Positions 11,278-24,094 of a DNA stretch of 64,000 nt are shown piece by piece. The position numbers and the translations under genes are program-made. The notes under the pieces are model-generated. The model was given only the letters and a program-made list of their open reading frames with translations, searched no databases and had not been told where the DNA came from. The stretch is from Nautilus pompilius (lineage: Eukaryota > Mollusca > Cephalopoda > Nautilida > Nautilidae): assembly GCA_018389105.1 (NCBI GenBank), contig JACATO010000626.1, positions 496,001-560,000 on the forward strand. Direction: 5' to 3'. How positions within the stretch are numbered: the first letter of the stretch is position 1; each line of letters opens with the position of its first letter.

Positions 11278-14200
11278 CTGAAAATACAAAAAAATAATCA
11301 TTTATTTATTTTCACATGTTGCCAGGTATTTGAAAATCAAATGGATTTGTTAACTGAAACGGTGTACACACTAACTTCTAAATATGCAGAACTTTATAAG
11401 CAAAAAACTGAAAATTAATATTTTAATAAAAAATTATGATGAAACACAATATTAAAGTATTATCACTGGTATAAAATTTTATAAATACTCACATGTCATA
11501 CAATTTTAACATTTTTATACTTAAAAGAATGTAGGATCAGAACTTCAGTCTTGATTGAACAATAATAAAAGAGGACTTAATTTACAAATTGAAAAATGCT
11601 GTGAAAGAAATTTTCTGCCAGTTGACATACTCCAAATAAATTTTTTTAATGTTTGCCCATGTATTACATATTCATTTATTAAAAGTAAGGTAATAAAATT
11701 TTGTAATAACAACATTGATGGTAATAGTCTAGTAATCTTCACAATTATATTTAATGCAAAACTAAATTAAAATTATAACTTTTCACTTAAACCAAAATAT
11801 ATATCTAATCTAATATTTAACAGTCACCAAAATAATTTGCTTTATCTATATAAGAACAATGATTAATGCTCCAGTCTTTTAATTGCCTATTGTAGAGAGG
11901 TATGCCTTACAAAAGTAATTGATAAATAAAAATCGTACAGTAATTATTATTATTATTAAAATGTTTTATTCCATCATCAGAGAAGTCTGAACTTCCACTT
12001 TGACTAACAAAAGTTAATATTTGTAGGCATGAAACAAAAGAAAAACATAATCAAGAAAACACTAATTGTATTTTCCATGCAGACTCTTCAATATGGATAT
12101 AAAATAATCTTCGCAGAAAATGTTTTCTTATTCAAGTCAGAGGTTTCGGATAAAAATTATAGGTAATTATAATGAAAGAACATTGGGTATATTAGTAATT
12201 AGGCTTAATTTCTTCCATGAATAAAACAATTTTCATGATAACTTAATTATATAATTAATTTTTAGGAAACATGAGGAAATGTAAGATTTGTAGTCTGCAA
12301 AAATGTGACTGACACCATTGCCCTCTCCTGACAGCAACACAAGCAGCCCTGTGCAAATTGTTAATGTGTATAGTGTTCCTTTATGATGATATCTTAATGA
12401 TTACAGACAGTAAATAATATTAATTATGAAAGTCAGTCATCAATGAAATGGTTCTTAGTTATACATAAAATAATTTGCAACTTGGAAAAAACTTTTCAAA
12501 TTATTTTTATGCAAATGTGAATTTTCATGAACAAATGAGGTGTGCTCATAAACAAAGCAGGTATATCTTTGTTGAAACTTATTAACCTAAGAAGTTACTT
12601 GCGTGGAAGATTACAATTGAAAGAGTCAATAAAAGAAAAATGAATGAAATGATAAACCTCAAAAGAATTAGCATTTCAATTTTAATAAAGTTTGACTCTC
12701 ACATCTTGATATGGTACAACCATTTAGCAGGAACATAATTTGAAAATCTTTAATAAAAAAGTGATCATGGTCAATGTTAGCACATTAAAATAGGGTTCCA
12801 AGGTAATCAGAATCTTGCTAGAAAGTATGAAACTCAAAGCATGTGAGGAAAGGAATTGGCTGATCCAAGTTCAATTAGTCCTTACACCATATTGCCATCA
12901 ACCTTTTGCTATCAACAAATGTTGTGCATGAATCAATTAATCTGTTTAGAAAAAATGATGCAGCTACTTCACAGAATTATATAAACAGAAATATGCCAGG
13001 TTCAGTGGTAACAACAACCTTCTAACTGTTGCAACATAAATATGACAGCTCCTGGTGAAACTTGGGTGTACTTAAAAGGATGCTCAATAAAGCCAATGAT
13101 GATAGGTATGAATAAAATCAGTCAACTTGACTCTTACAACATGCATTTCAACAGACCCCTCGCACATTGGTGGTCAGTTGTCTTTACATAAGGGTCAAAT
13201 GTTTATCATGCATGAGAGTTTGGAGAAAAGTTTAGTCATTTTACTTGGTGTTTGCAACTACCAGCACAGAAATGTTGCATTCATTGAACATATCCATCTT
13301 TCAGAATATTTTTTGCAGTATTTGATTAAGGAACCAAATTCACCACATCCTCTAGTAAGATAGAGCACTATATAATATATTCTGAATCATTAGAGTTTGG
13401 GAGATTTGAATAGATTGCATGAATTCTATGGAACATCTATACAAGCATCTTGATGGACAATTAAGACTGATCAGTGAAGACTTGTATCAATTAAAAACAA
13501 TCTTTGTTGGAAATTCTGGATCAGGTCATTTCAAAATCCAATAGATTTACTATTTAGATACATACATGTTGTAAAAATAATATTAGTTTTCCAGTACACT
13601 TTTATTATTCCTGGAGTCCTTATAAGTAATATGCTGCTACTGTTCATAGATCAAGAGAATATTATTATTCTTTCTTGACTGAATCACTTTTTCACAGGTT
13701 GAAACTACATCGGTAATTTCTTTTCTTTCAGGTTAACATACTGAGTATGATTTGAAAATAAAAGTTCTTTTTAAAAATGTCCTTATTGTACAAGAAACTT
13801 TGTTTTAAACTTAATAATTTCTATTGACTCTGTAATAATGACACATATTACAATTTTTTTTCATTGGTAGCAAAGAAGAATTTTGCTGTTTTTTTCAGAT
13901 TTAAGAGTGAATCAGTCATTAACAATTTTACCTTTTGTTTTATTTTCAGCTCTCAAAACTATCAACTGTATCTTTTGTTCACTTTTGCACCGTAAACCTA
14001 CTGAACTTTGACAGTCGGAAAAAGTCCAGCAACTGGAAATATCCATATTACCATAAATAATGTATCACATATTTTGATCCTTGGTAAAGCATTAAAGATA
14101 CCATCCCTTTTATATCAGGATTAACAAAAAGTTAAAAAAAAAACAATTAAAATTTTTTTCATTAGAAAGATGTCATTTTGCTTTTAATTTAAATTATATT

Positions 14201-14634
14201 CCTCTAATAAAACCATTTGGTTGTTACTATGTATGTAATATCACATAATAATACTACTCTGTAGTAGTCAAAACATGTTGTGCACATACTGTTTGCTAAT
14301 TGCATATTATTATAGAAAAAATGTATTTTATATGTTAAGAGAGTTTGGTAATTATCCAAACTTTACAAATATTTTACTATTGTTTTGCTACCGTTTCTCC
14401 ACTTAAAGTTAGACAAATAATTAAAATAGGGTACAAGTCTGTATCAGATTACACTAGGCTCTATATACTAATGTTTTTTATTAGTATATGAATATCACCA
14501 ACATTAGGGCATGCATAATAGAGTAATCATACCAGAATATAATGTATGTATGTATACCACAGTAATGGAGCAGCCTAAGGGTTGCTTCTTATATTCAGCA
14601 ATAGTTACTATTTCACTCATTGATAGAGTAGCAC
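11278..14634. other. AT-rich non-coding stretch, probable intron(s)
   Basis: Phase arithmetic says one exon whose length is 2 mod 3 should lie here, but I could not find it with confidence. The plus-strand open frame at 13127-13363 resembles no family I know. A weak minus-strand candidate near 12310-12350 lacks a good donor. Confidence 0.35.
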
Positions 14635-14793
14635 CTGTTCATTGAACTGATCTAAATGATTGCTGTTTGTCCATGTGACACCAGTAAAAACCACTTGTAT
14701 ATTTTCATAAGGATTTAGTATTTTACTATATTTTTCTATCTTCCAATATAAAGCTCGTGAATTAAAATTCTGAACTACCACCAGCTCCAAATA
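14635..14793 (-). CDS. putative 159-nt coding exon of unidentified minus-strand gene
   Basis: This is the best protein-coding exon in the window. On the minus strand a long T-rich tract ends in TCCTTTTATTTTACAG, then comes the exon, then GTGCTACTC. It is 159 nt, open in phase 0 at both ends, and encodes 53 residues. It starts YLELVVVQNFNSRALYWKIE, continues through NPYENIQVVFTGVTWTN and ends DQFNEQ. The other two frames hit stops within the first 30 nt. Alternating hydrophobic runs (LELVVV, IQVVFTGV) look like beta strands of a globular alpha/beta domain. YLELVVV recalls the first strand of reprolysin-type metalloprotease domains, but spacing and later motifs do not follow, so I make no family call. 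Confidence 0.65.
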
Positions 14794-16179
14794 CTGTAAA
14801 ATAAAGGACATGTATTGATAAAAGAAAAAAAAAAGATAAAACAATAATTAATTAAAAAAACAGGTACCAAATAATTATCTTGGTTTTCATTTACTTTTAA
14901 ACAATATTCAGATTTATATCTTGGCATGCTATCCGTCCTAGACCAGACCACGAGATTGATGGTTTAATTGCATGTTTTTTTTTTAAAAGAAACAATATCA
15001 GGTATTTCATCTCACTATCAGCACAAGTCTGACATCATCAGCTTTTCAACTCACAACAATGATATTGTTGCAAAAATATTCATTTAATTCTTTTATGTAT
15101 TTCAATAATGTAGTATTGACTGTTAAGCATAAATATTAGTATCATATATTAAAACTGTTTGGGATTTCAGTTACTTGAAGATATTTCAAGGTTCTTAAAA
15201 TTCTTGACTTGAAAAGAATAATAATTGATGGAAAAACTTATAACTTGTCATTGATATTGGGAAAAAAATCTACAATAACTTATTTTTTAACTTTAAAAAT
15301 TGCATTAAATTTTTTAACCATAATCTACCGACAATATCAGTACAACATTTTTACAAAAATACAATCTTAAAATAGAAAATAAAATTGCAGCAGCAAAGAC
15401 AGCTGTTTAGCTTTGTCCTTACAAGGACCTTGAAAGTCCTCATAGAAAAACATCTGTTATTACATTTAAAAAGAAAAAAAAAAACTATTGCAAAAGAAAT
15501 ATTTCAAAGCCTGCAGACAGACAACCAACATGTATCTGAATTTTAAAATTTCATTAATAAAACTTAAAATTCTGAGTGATGTAGCCAACTAACAGACATT
15601 ATTATCATCATTATTAGAGGATCTGCACAAAAACCCTGTACACGACTCCCACAACAGGCGGCAGTCCACAGTCTCACCTACTGCTGTCTTGTATCAGACT
15701 GGCTGTTGTTTTCCTCTGCTTATTTTCAAAACAACAGTAAAAACATTCAAACAAATTTACAATGTCGTTGCAATATAGAATACAACAAATTCTGTTTTAA
15801 AAACTTTCCATTATTTTACAATAAAATGAAAGCAAAAATAAATAAATAAATAAACTTCAAACCAAATAATTTTATAAATACTACAGCTGTTTAATTCACA
15901 TAAATTAAATTCATAATAAATATTTTCTCTATTTCTTCCATATTGGTTGTGTCCAAACCCTTTGGTTATTTTCTTACTTTAGTAATGAAACAGATTCTGG
16001 TTTATGTGTAGCAGTCTCAATGCATTTGTATAACCAGATATTTAGGCTATAATCAATAAGCCAAGTGCACTATATTCAAAGATTGAAACAAATACATTTT
16101 GCACACAGATTGCTATATGACACAAAATCTGCTATGTATCAAATGTTTATCAACAAATCATAAATATTACATCTAGTAC
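14794..16179. other. AT-rich non-coding stretch, probable intron
   Basis: No supported feature. A 38-nt exon-like piece at 15678-15715 is discussed under rejected items. Confidence 0.35.
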
Positions 16180-17035
16180 TATTACAGTTTAACTTCACTC
16201 TGAATGTGACCAGATTTCTGCCATTGCATCAAAGTTTGAGATGCACATGAATGAAACGGCATGCATGCTGCCTCACACACTGGCATTTAGACGTCTGCTT
16301 CTTTGCCAAAACTATCATTTTTCAATGCTATTTGATATAGTTACACAGCAGTGACAGAAATAACAAGTGCAGAATTTTCCAAAGGGTGCTGCTGATTGAA
16401 GCAATTCAGTGTCATATAGGTGTCAATTTCTGAACAAAAACTGTACGTAGCTCTGCCTCTAAGCTGATAGTTTGCAATTAATGAAAGCTTATATCCACAT
16501 ATCACTGACTGCAGACCACTGCAGGGCATGTAAAAGATAGACTGAACCCTAATGAGAAGATTGGCATCCCAGAATGTGGAGAAGGCTAGAAGAGGAATAT
16601 CAAGAAACCAACATGGCTGAAACCACCACAAAGGTAACTGATGGCTCCAGAAGAGCACCATGACAGATTTAAGAAATGGGGTTAGGGTTCTTGATGTTTC
16701 CATGAAGCACTGCACTGGTGCTGTTTAGAATAAGTTTATTTGCATAGTTTGCACACATCCACACCATGACTGGGTAGTCCACAGTACTTGGAGAGGGAGA
16801 CAGTCATCTATATAAAGTAGCTGGCTTATTCTCCAGATCTTAATCCCATTAAGGCAGCTGTTGCTAGATGTTGGATGTCCTGTGCTGCCATGAATCTTGT
16901 AGGAACTTGGTGAAACTCTTGTATCAGAATGGGACAATACGACTCAGATAAACATTGAAAGACTGTGAAGGATGATGAGATGCCACTGCCAAACTGTCAT
17001 TCATACTAGAGGTTCTCACACAAAATACTAAATGA
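16180..17035 (+). pseudogene. Tc1-like transposase relic inside an intron
   Basis: Decayed Tc1-like transposase on the plus strand, opposite to the surrounding gene. Near 16515-16600 RPLQGM and MRRLASQNVEKARRGISRN resemble the linker before the catalytic domain. At about 16810-17030 the frames read SWL..QILIPLRQ, GETLVSEWDNTTQINIERL and CQTVIHTRGSHTKY. These match the family's SPDLNPIE block, the EEW..IPQ..I..L block and the terminal RAVI.A.GGHT.Y. Several stops and frameshifts are present. The minus-strand open frames here (16341-16715, 16725-16937) are antisense shadows. Confidence 0.65.
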
Positions 17036-18707
17036 TTTTCTGAACAGCAGGTTTTTTACATGAGGGAAAAATGTCAGATTTCTCAATCTGTATCTAGATA
17101 GCTAAAATCTTAGTTTTTGAAAGGTGTCTCTACTGGCCCCTTATGATGTCATTATTTAATGATATTTTTAGCATTTCCCAACATAATGTTTCTTTAAATT
17201 ACAGTTCGTAGACATTGCAACATTATGATATTAACATTGTATACAATGATCCTTAGTAATATGAGATAGTATATTTTGTTGCCATAGTAATTAACAACAT
17301 TTAACATAAAGGAAAATTATTGCTACAAAATTCAATTTATCATTTGTTATATGTAATTAACTTAATATAATACATGAATAAAAGTTAGCAGTGCTAACGT
17401 CTTTGGCATGCAGTGAGTAGAAGATGTTACATTTTTAAAAGTGCCTGGAATTTATTTCGGTAATGCATTTAAAATAATGATTAAAATTGTGCTTTAAAAA
17501 AATTTCTGGAGTATTTTTATCAGGGTAATTGTAAAAGAAAAAGAAAATAAAATACAGTTTAATAAAGAAATAATTTAATACATTTAAGAATATGAAAAAA
17601 TTCATGGACAACACTTTTTGCCTTTCACAGAAGTTTTTTTAGCAGCCTGGAATTGGCAATACATTTTGTCCTTTGCTATTTTCTGAAATACCATGTTTTC
17701 CAGTTTTGGTGTCCATGGTTGATCGAAAATTTGTTTTTGTGGCAAGAAAAGAGAAAAAAACCACTTGGATTTTTTAATGAAGAAGAACTAGAATACCTTC
17801 TATAACTGAAATGAGTATCCTTTATTTTGAAATTCCAGTAACAGAGTTTTTCATACCTCCCAGAAAATGCCATGCAATGCTGATTTTTTCCGTTGACACA
17901 CCAGAAACTAGCTCTTCAACTCATTCAGTAATTTTTGTTTTTCTCCTTTGAATACACTACAAAGTAAAAAAGTAATTTTTGTTCAGGCAATAAGAACCAC
18001 ACCTGCATAAAGTATTATCATGTCTCCAAATAGAAATCAAATAATCAGCTCTGTGGATGAAGAATCAGATGCTGCTGCAGAAATCCTTTGTTAACATTAA
18101 TTTTTGTGGTGTTTCTATTGTTTTGTCTGATAACCAAAAGATGGTCATTCTCTTTATACTTTTGCTTTCCATGAAATGAATGATACATCTGAGCAAACAC
18201 ATACTTGGCAAACTTCTTAAGTATTTCCTTGAGTTGATCTTCAACACAGTGAAAATTATGAATGAATTATTTGTTTTGCCAGAAAACACTCTTGGTTTGA
18301 TGAAAATAAGGCATTAAACCTCACAAAAACAAACAAAATTTTGTTTGTCATTTAGGAGTAAATCCAACAATTACTTTACCTTGTTATTAGAATCAACTTT
18401 TTTTCTCATTTTGCTTTCAGTCAGAATTATATTCCTTTGTTAAATGCTTCCATTCTTTTTTATTATCTAAAAATTAAAAATACATATCACAGCCTCTTCT
18501 CTTGAATGTAGTAGATTGCTGAAGGTTTTATAAAGATTTCCGTAATTGTCCTTTTCTTTAACCACGAATAAACATACTCATGTTGAAACATTTTCCAGAA
18601 TATTTCTTGTTTCAAAACTTCTTTAATTCTTGATGGTCCTGATGATTATGTAACAAGGGAGTAGAAAGCTCTAACACCAGACCTACTCTGATGGAAAGAC
18701 ATCTGAC
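17036..18707. other. AT-rich non-coding stretch
   Basis: Two minus-strand stretches stay open (17676-17873, and one around 18050-18270 containing EDQLKEILKKFAKYVFAQMY). They have no splice sites in a consistent phase and no recognisable family. They may be remnants of an unknown transposon. Confidence 0.35.
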
Positions 18708-18736
18708 CTGTTCTTGTATGGAGCGAAGAGTGCAAC
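18708..18736 (-). CDS. possible 29-nt microexon of the minus-strand gene
   Basis: On the minus strand TTTTTTTATCTGCAG is followed by 29 nt and then GTCAGATG. With two bases completing a previous codon it encodes CTLRSIQEQ and ends in phase 0. That fits the start of the 14635-14793 exon. It does not fit the phase left by the candidate at 19000-19096, so at most one of those two joins is right. The acceptor tract is very good; the length makes chance likely. Confidence 0.3.
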
Positions 18737-18999
18737 CTGCAGATAAAAAAATTGAAGTTCTTGAAAGTAGAAAGATACCACTTAAAATCCTTTAAGAATT
18801 ATAAAAATGGTGTAATGATGCAATAAATTTTAAAAATGTAATACTTTGCATTGGTGAATCTCAAATGTTTCAATTTAATACAGATTTAAGAATATCACAT
18901 CAAGCAGTTAAAAAAAATTTATTGATCATTAAAATACAATTGGCACATTCATTTTAGATTCTGAGAAATATTTAAACCCTGGAACAAGAAATATCTTAC

Positions 19000-19096
19000 C
19001 CAATAAATACAGCACAGGATTGTACATCTTTATGTACTTCCCTCATCACACTCAGTAAGCAGAAAAACCAACATATGGTAGTTTGTCCAGGAAATG
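19000..19096 (-). CDS. possible 97-nt coding exon of the minus-strand gene
   Basis: On the minus strand it is bounded by AGTTAACATTTTTCAG and GTAAGATATT. One frame is open throughout: FPGQTTICWFFCLLSVMREV, then HKDVQSCAVFI, with two bases left over at each end. The other frames contain TGA or TAA. ICWFFCLLSV could be a membrane-embedded segment, but it is short. The phase does not join directly to the 18708-18736 candidate or to the 14635-14793 exon. It may therefore belong to the same gene through unseen exons, to a different gene, or be chance. Confidence 0.38.
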
Positions 19097-19555
19097 CTGA
19101 AAAATGTTAACTCTGAGAGCATCAATTAATCTGAAAATATATACTCAGAAGACACATACATGAAAATAATGAACTTTAAAAAAATGTAAAAAATACACTT
19201 ATAGCATTATAAATATAGCGCATATTAAAACTAACTAATTGTAATAATAAAAACTAGATAAGTTATATATCAATTAAGAATAAAGTAGCTTCTCTTCTTT
19301 AATCTACGACACTAATAAAGAATTGAAGAAAAAACAAAAATGTTCAATATTTCTCTTCAAATAAATGACATTAAGAATATTTAAATAATTCCTTCTTCTT
19401 GAAACATTTAAATTAAGCAATGATTTACAAAAAAAAAATTAAGTGATAAAGCAAAATAAACTATACCCATTACAATATTAAAAACCATTTAGGAAAAAAA
19501 ATTTTCCTAGATGGCACAGCAACCAGCCAGAACCATCCACGAATCCATGAATCCA

Positions 19556-19556
19556 C

Positions 19557-19588
<32 letters not shown>
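19556..19588. repeat. (CA)n microsatellite
   Basis: Uninterrupted CA repeat of about 16 units. Confidence 0.95.
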
Positions 19589-19590
<2 letters not shown>

Positions 19591-19903
19591 AAAACATTTA
19601 AGCCAATATTGAATTGATTGTCTACACTCCATCATCAGTAACAAGCAATTTTTCTCATTTAGTTCTCAAAGTGACAAATAACCAAAATACAAGATTCCAT
19701 TTTGCCAATTATATTTCCACCATCATTTTCAGTGCTAAAATTATTTAACTGCATAGCAGATAATACCTTTTCACTTTGTGTGGAGGGGCTGTCATCATTG
19801 CATGCAGATTTCTTGCCAATCTTACAGTCACTGGTTCATTAGCATTTTACTTTATTTTATATTCAATGAAGCATTTTATGAAAATCATCTCAACATTTGT
19901 ATA

Positions 19904-20520
19904 CAGTTGTCCCCCGGTATTCGCGGGGGTTACGTCCCTTGAACACCCGCAAAGAGTGAAAAACCACGAATATTGGACGTGGTCCATAAAAATGCCTATA
20001 AACGTCAAAATATAATGTAAAATATAATAAAAAATTATAAGTAAATATATAATAATAATTTAATAAAAAATACAACACTCAGAGAAACACTCAGCGAAAC
20101 ACTTGAGATAGCTACACGAGGTAAACTGGGATGATGCAGGGCTGCTGGGCTGCATCTGCCTGAGACAGGGCCTCGTGGGCAGCAGCCAATCAGCAGCAAG
20201 GAGAAATGAATAACACTCTCTGATTGGCTACTTTCAAACCTCCAGCCAATAGCGTTTATTTTATATTGATATTTTGCTGAATTTACGTTAGTATTTATAT
20301 TACAAAATTAGTAAATGATATTGTTATTAATAATTTAGCGTTAAAAAGCATGAAAAAATATATACTGCCATGAAAAAAGCCATAAAAAATCGCAAAAGAT
20401 ATTTGCGATTCTGCGAATATGCGGGGGTTTCCATGAACAATTATTAGTTAGGTTCTAAGGAAAATTTTGCGAATAACCGGGGCTGCGAATGCCAAACCGC
20501 AATTACGCGAGGGTCCACTG
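19904..20520. mobile_element. pogo/Tigger-type MITE with TA target duplication
   Basis: TA flanks both ends (19902-19903 and 20521-20522). The left end is CAGTTGTCCCCCGGTATTCG. The reverse complement of the right end is CAGTGGACCCTCGCGTAATT. Both have the CAGTxGxCCC start and the CGCG-rich inner termini of Tigger-family elements. Internal words such as ATTCGCGG and TTGCGAATA recur in inverted order, so the whole element can fold back. The 617-bp length and lack of a transposase frame make it non-autonomous. Its GC-richer middle (20130-20260) contains three CCAAT or ATTGG motifs. Confidence 0.8.
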
Positions 20521-20522
20521 TA

Positions 20523-22935
20523 GACTGCAACACAAGCTAAACAACACCAGATTTTCCTTTATATCAGCCATATGGAACACAGAACAACAATAAAGCTTTT
20601 TAAATTGCGTGAACTCATAAATGTTGATTGGTCATACTCACACAAGTCTCAAGCATTTGGTACATTTTGATCTTGTGGTGTTGGCTTTGGATAAATAAAG
20701 TATGATATCACATAATCTATGTAATTTGGACTGTTACATATCTAAAAATGCCAGTGTGTAAAAGTATGCCATGGAAACATCATACCTAAGCCAAACATGA
20801 CAAATAAATACAAAGGAAAATGATAGGCTTTATTACAGAGACTGTTGGAGGCTACATAGCACACATAGAAAAAAAAGATCTCATATTGCTAAAATTGTTT
20901 GCAACACTTGTTGATTGAATACATAGTAGACATCCTTTAAAACACTCCTAGAGAAAACAGGGCCTTTATGAAATTTACCAAAATTAATGTATTAATTTTA
21001 TTGACCTAAGGAAACTCTAGATAAACAACAACAACAGGATGTCTACCAGAATGTTAGGGAGTCTAAATTATTTTCACTTGTGAAATTTCCAAGGTTTTCA
21101 GAATGACACAAGAAAGCTGGATTTAAAAGGACCAATTAGTGTGTCAAGTAGAATTTGTAGCCATAGTCCAACAAAAAGTCAGTTTCCTTTAAAATGTGTC
21201 AAATTAGAGTTTTAAAAATAGTAAAAGAAGTTTACCAAGCATGAAATTTTGCTAGAACCATTGCTTATAGTGGTGGATCTTATGACTAAACTTTATCTTG
21301 TTACTGCCCCATAATCCTAAATACTGACAGATGCTGCTGAGCCAGTTGTTGTTTGCCATTTTTATAATCACCTGCTTTCTATTAGATCACTATTCATGAA
21401 CAACAGTGTTGAACTCCACCATGCATTCAGTGTCTTATAAAAAGCATGAAGTGTGAGGAAACCATCTGCATCAACTGAAGGACAAATTAAATTCAACATT
21501 TAACTCCATGATCAAGTTTCAGAATATTCTGACATTTTCATTGTAAAATACAGATAATGTACCTACACTATGGGCTATACAATGATACTTTTTTTACATA
21601 GGTAGTTTCCAGATTTTTTACATGATATTTTAGTGTTATATAATACTAGAAAAATAAACTACTTTTCTTATTTGGCTACTTTTAGTCATAAATGCATTTT
21701 AGATTAATCATTAGTTTATCAGGAATTTTTTAAATAGAAAACCATGGTTAGTGCCTGACTAATGTCAAGGTATATAAAAGAAAGTTAATCAGATGATTTT
21801 ACAATCTTTGTGGTACTGAACACTATGTAAGGTTCTCAATATCTTCCAGATAAAGATGTATAGTTTGCTGTAGTTAGTCTTTCTGCTGTGATTGAAAGTG
21901 AAATCTATACAGCTAATTTGGAAACATGCTTATCTCTTTTTTGATAATTTATTTAGGTTTGAAGATGCATACACACTTTCCTGTGTACTTTTGGCTATGA
22001 ATATTTTGTTACTTTCAATATTTTACAGTTTTAAATAATATCTGAACCATAATTTATGTGCAACAGTAATGCATGAATTTCAACTATTCAAAAATTAAAA
22101 CTATCATAACTTTAAGCATAACGAAAAATTAAACATCACAAAAGGTATATGCATTGAATGGTGCAAGCAATATTTTTAATATCTACCATTCAACAAATAT
22201 TATTATCCACAAATCTTAATTTTATTTTTCAAAAAATATAAAGCACTCAAACCACTTAATACTCACAATGCCTGAAAACATTTTAATGAAAGAAATCCTT
22301 AATAAATGAAGCACATTTAGATTTTTCTTTTTCAAATTATATTTTTTACATTATTTAAAGAAGTGATTTTGCATACGAAATAGTTAATAAAGATCAGATC
22401 ACCTGATTTTGCCCAACGTGTCTTTGTTAAGCTAATAACTACCATGTGGAATTTATCCCAGTCATTGATAATTAATTCTCTTATGATAAAATATTATTAC
22501 TTTAGGTACAAATAATCACTATTTTGAATATTTTGTCAACATTTTAGAGAATGGCAGAAATGTTGTAAATAAATACGGAAACAGCAACAACAAAAAATAG
22601 GATGAAAATAGCTAAACAATAAGAAACTGATAACATGAAATGTATACATATTTTTTAAAAAACATGGAGACATGACTCCAAGAAATGAATGTTCTGGATC
22701 ATAAAAGATATTTCATAAAGCAAATTTAAACTTAACACAAATTTTTACCAGTATGTATTATAGCAAGAATCTGAATAGAATATCTGAAACTGATATGGTA
22801 CCGTTTGGAATGAATGAGGAAGAAAGTCTAAACTATTTCAAAGTTGTTAAATATCTAAGATTATATTCCTCGCAGAAAAGATGATGATCAAATAAAGATC
22901 TTATAAAACAATCTTGTTGTAAATACAAAAGTAAC
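20523..22935. other. AT-rich non-coding stretch
   Basis: No exon, RNA gene or recognisable transposase motif was seen. Confidence 0.35.
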
Positions 22936-23530
22936 TGTTATGCCAATGATAAATCTGTTGCAGTTTGAAAACTATTTTTGAGAAGAAGAAACAAAACTAG
23001 AGAGGCAAAATAGGTATTAGAACATAAAGTGGGATAAAGATCACTGAAAATAAGTTCTGTTTACAGATGAATGAAAATAAGAGTTATTTGGGAAAATAAT
23101 AAACAGCAGTAGTCTTTGATGACAAAAAAAGGACAAAGGTATGAAAGTCAACGCATGGAATCTTTTGTCAAAAATGGAGGTGGACTGATTTAAATATGGA
23201 GTCATATAATCTACAAACAGGATTGGGGGATATTTACAAGATTGATGACACTTTAATTGCTGTTAACTATAAGCAGATTCTTATATATCAAGCAGTTCCA
23301 TCAGGAACTTGGCTAATTGGAGCCAGATTCATTTCCAACAGGACAATGTTCTGAGGCATATAGCATATTCAGTCAAAAAACATTCAGAAAACTAAAAAAA
23401 AGTTGATTGAGTACTAAAACACGTGACTTGGCTTGCACAAAGTTCCAACATGAATATCACTGAGGATGTGGGCTTATATCATTACAGTAAAATTTAAACA
23501 GTATCCAAACAGCCAAAATGAATTATGGAA
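22936..23530 (+). pseudogene. Tc1-like transposase relic
   Basis: The catalytic-domain order of a Tc1-like transposase is readable. LFTDE at about 23060 is the first catalytic Asp motif, followed by ELFG. VKNGGG and a decayed VWG are near 23165-23200, then GDIYKIDDTLIAVNYKQIL and QAVPSGTWLIGARFI. The family's FxQDNDPKHT block follows as ISNRTMF with the Asp lost. The SPDLNPIE block is not readable. Stops interrupt several places. The DGTL.....IL...AVPSG..LIG pattern points to the same Tc1 subfamily as the 4200-4510 relic. Confidence 0.65.
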
Positions 23531-24020
23531 AGTCATGTAGGACATTTTAGAGAAATATTCCTCAAGCTTATATCAACAAACTGTATGGCATTAAGGTACA
23601 ATGTTAACAAAGAGCTTTCATACAAAATGCTAATTATTTTACCCCCCCCATTTTGTTTTCTCATTTCAATTAAACATGATAAAATAATAATTTCTCATTT
23701 TTCTTTTGGATTTTCACATTTAAAATTTGTGTTTCTGTAATGTCTTGCAATATTTGATTGCCAAGCTTGAAAAAAAGTTGAATTTATCTTGAAACTATTT
23801 GAACATATGAGAAACCTACTTTGAAAAGGATACACAAAAGTGTGACAGTTAATAAAATAATACCTATCATAGTGGGTAAAAACCAAACCAAATTCTACTA
23901 GCCTCCAGAATCACTCCAAGCATTCTAATCTAAGAAACATATTAAAAATAAGAAAAAAAACATGGTATGTTTTGATTCAGAATCATTTACTGATTATGAT
24001 GCTCAGGCTAACTACTTACT
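23531..24020. other. AT-rich non-coding stretch
   Basis: Contains a run of eight C at 23643-23650. Nothing else was recognised. Confidence 0.4.
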
Positions 24021-24021
24021 C

Positions 24022-24037
24022 TATAATAATAATAATA

Positions 24038-24091
<54 letters not shown>
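24022..24091. repeat. (TAA)n microsatellite
   Basis: About 23 TAA units with one slip near 24041. Confidence 0.95.

Positions 24092-24094
<3 letters not shown>

Noticed and set aside
15678-15715. 38-nt minus-strand piece flanked by AAGCAG and GTGAG, encoding RKTTASLIQDSS in one frame.
   Set aside because: In the frame that would fit the neighbouring exons it ends with a TAG stop. In the open frame its phase does not fit the 14635-14793 exon. The pyrimidine tract is weak.
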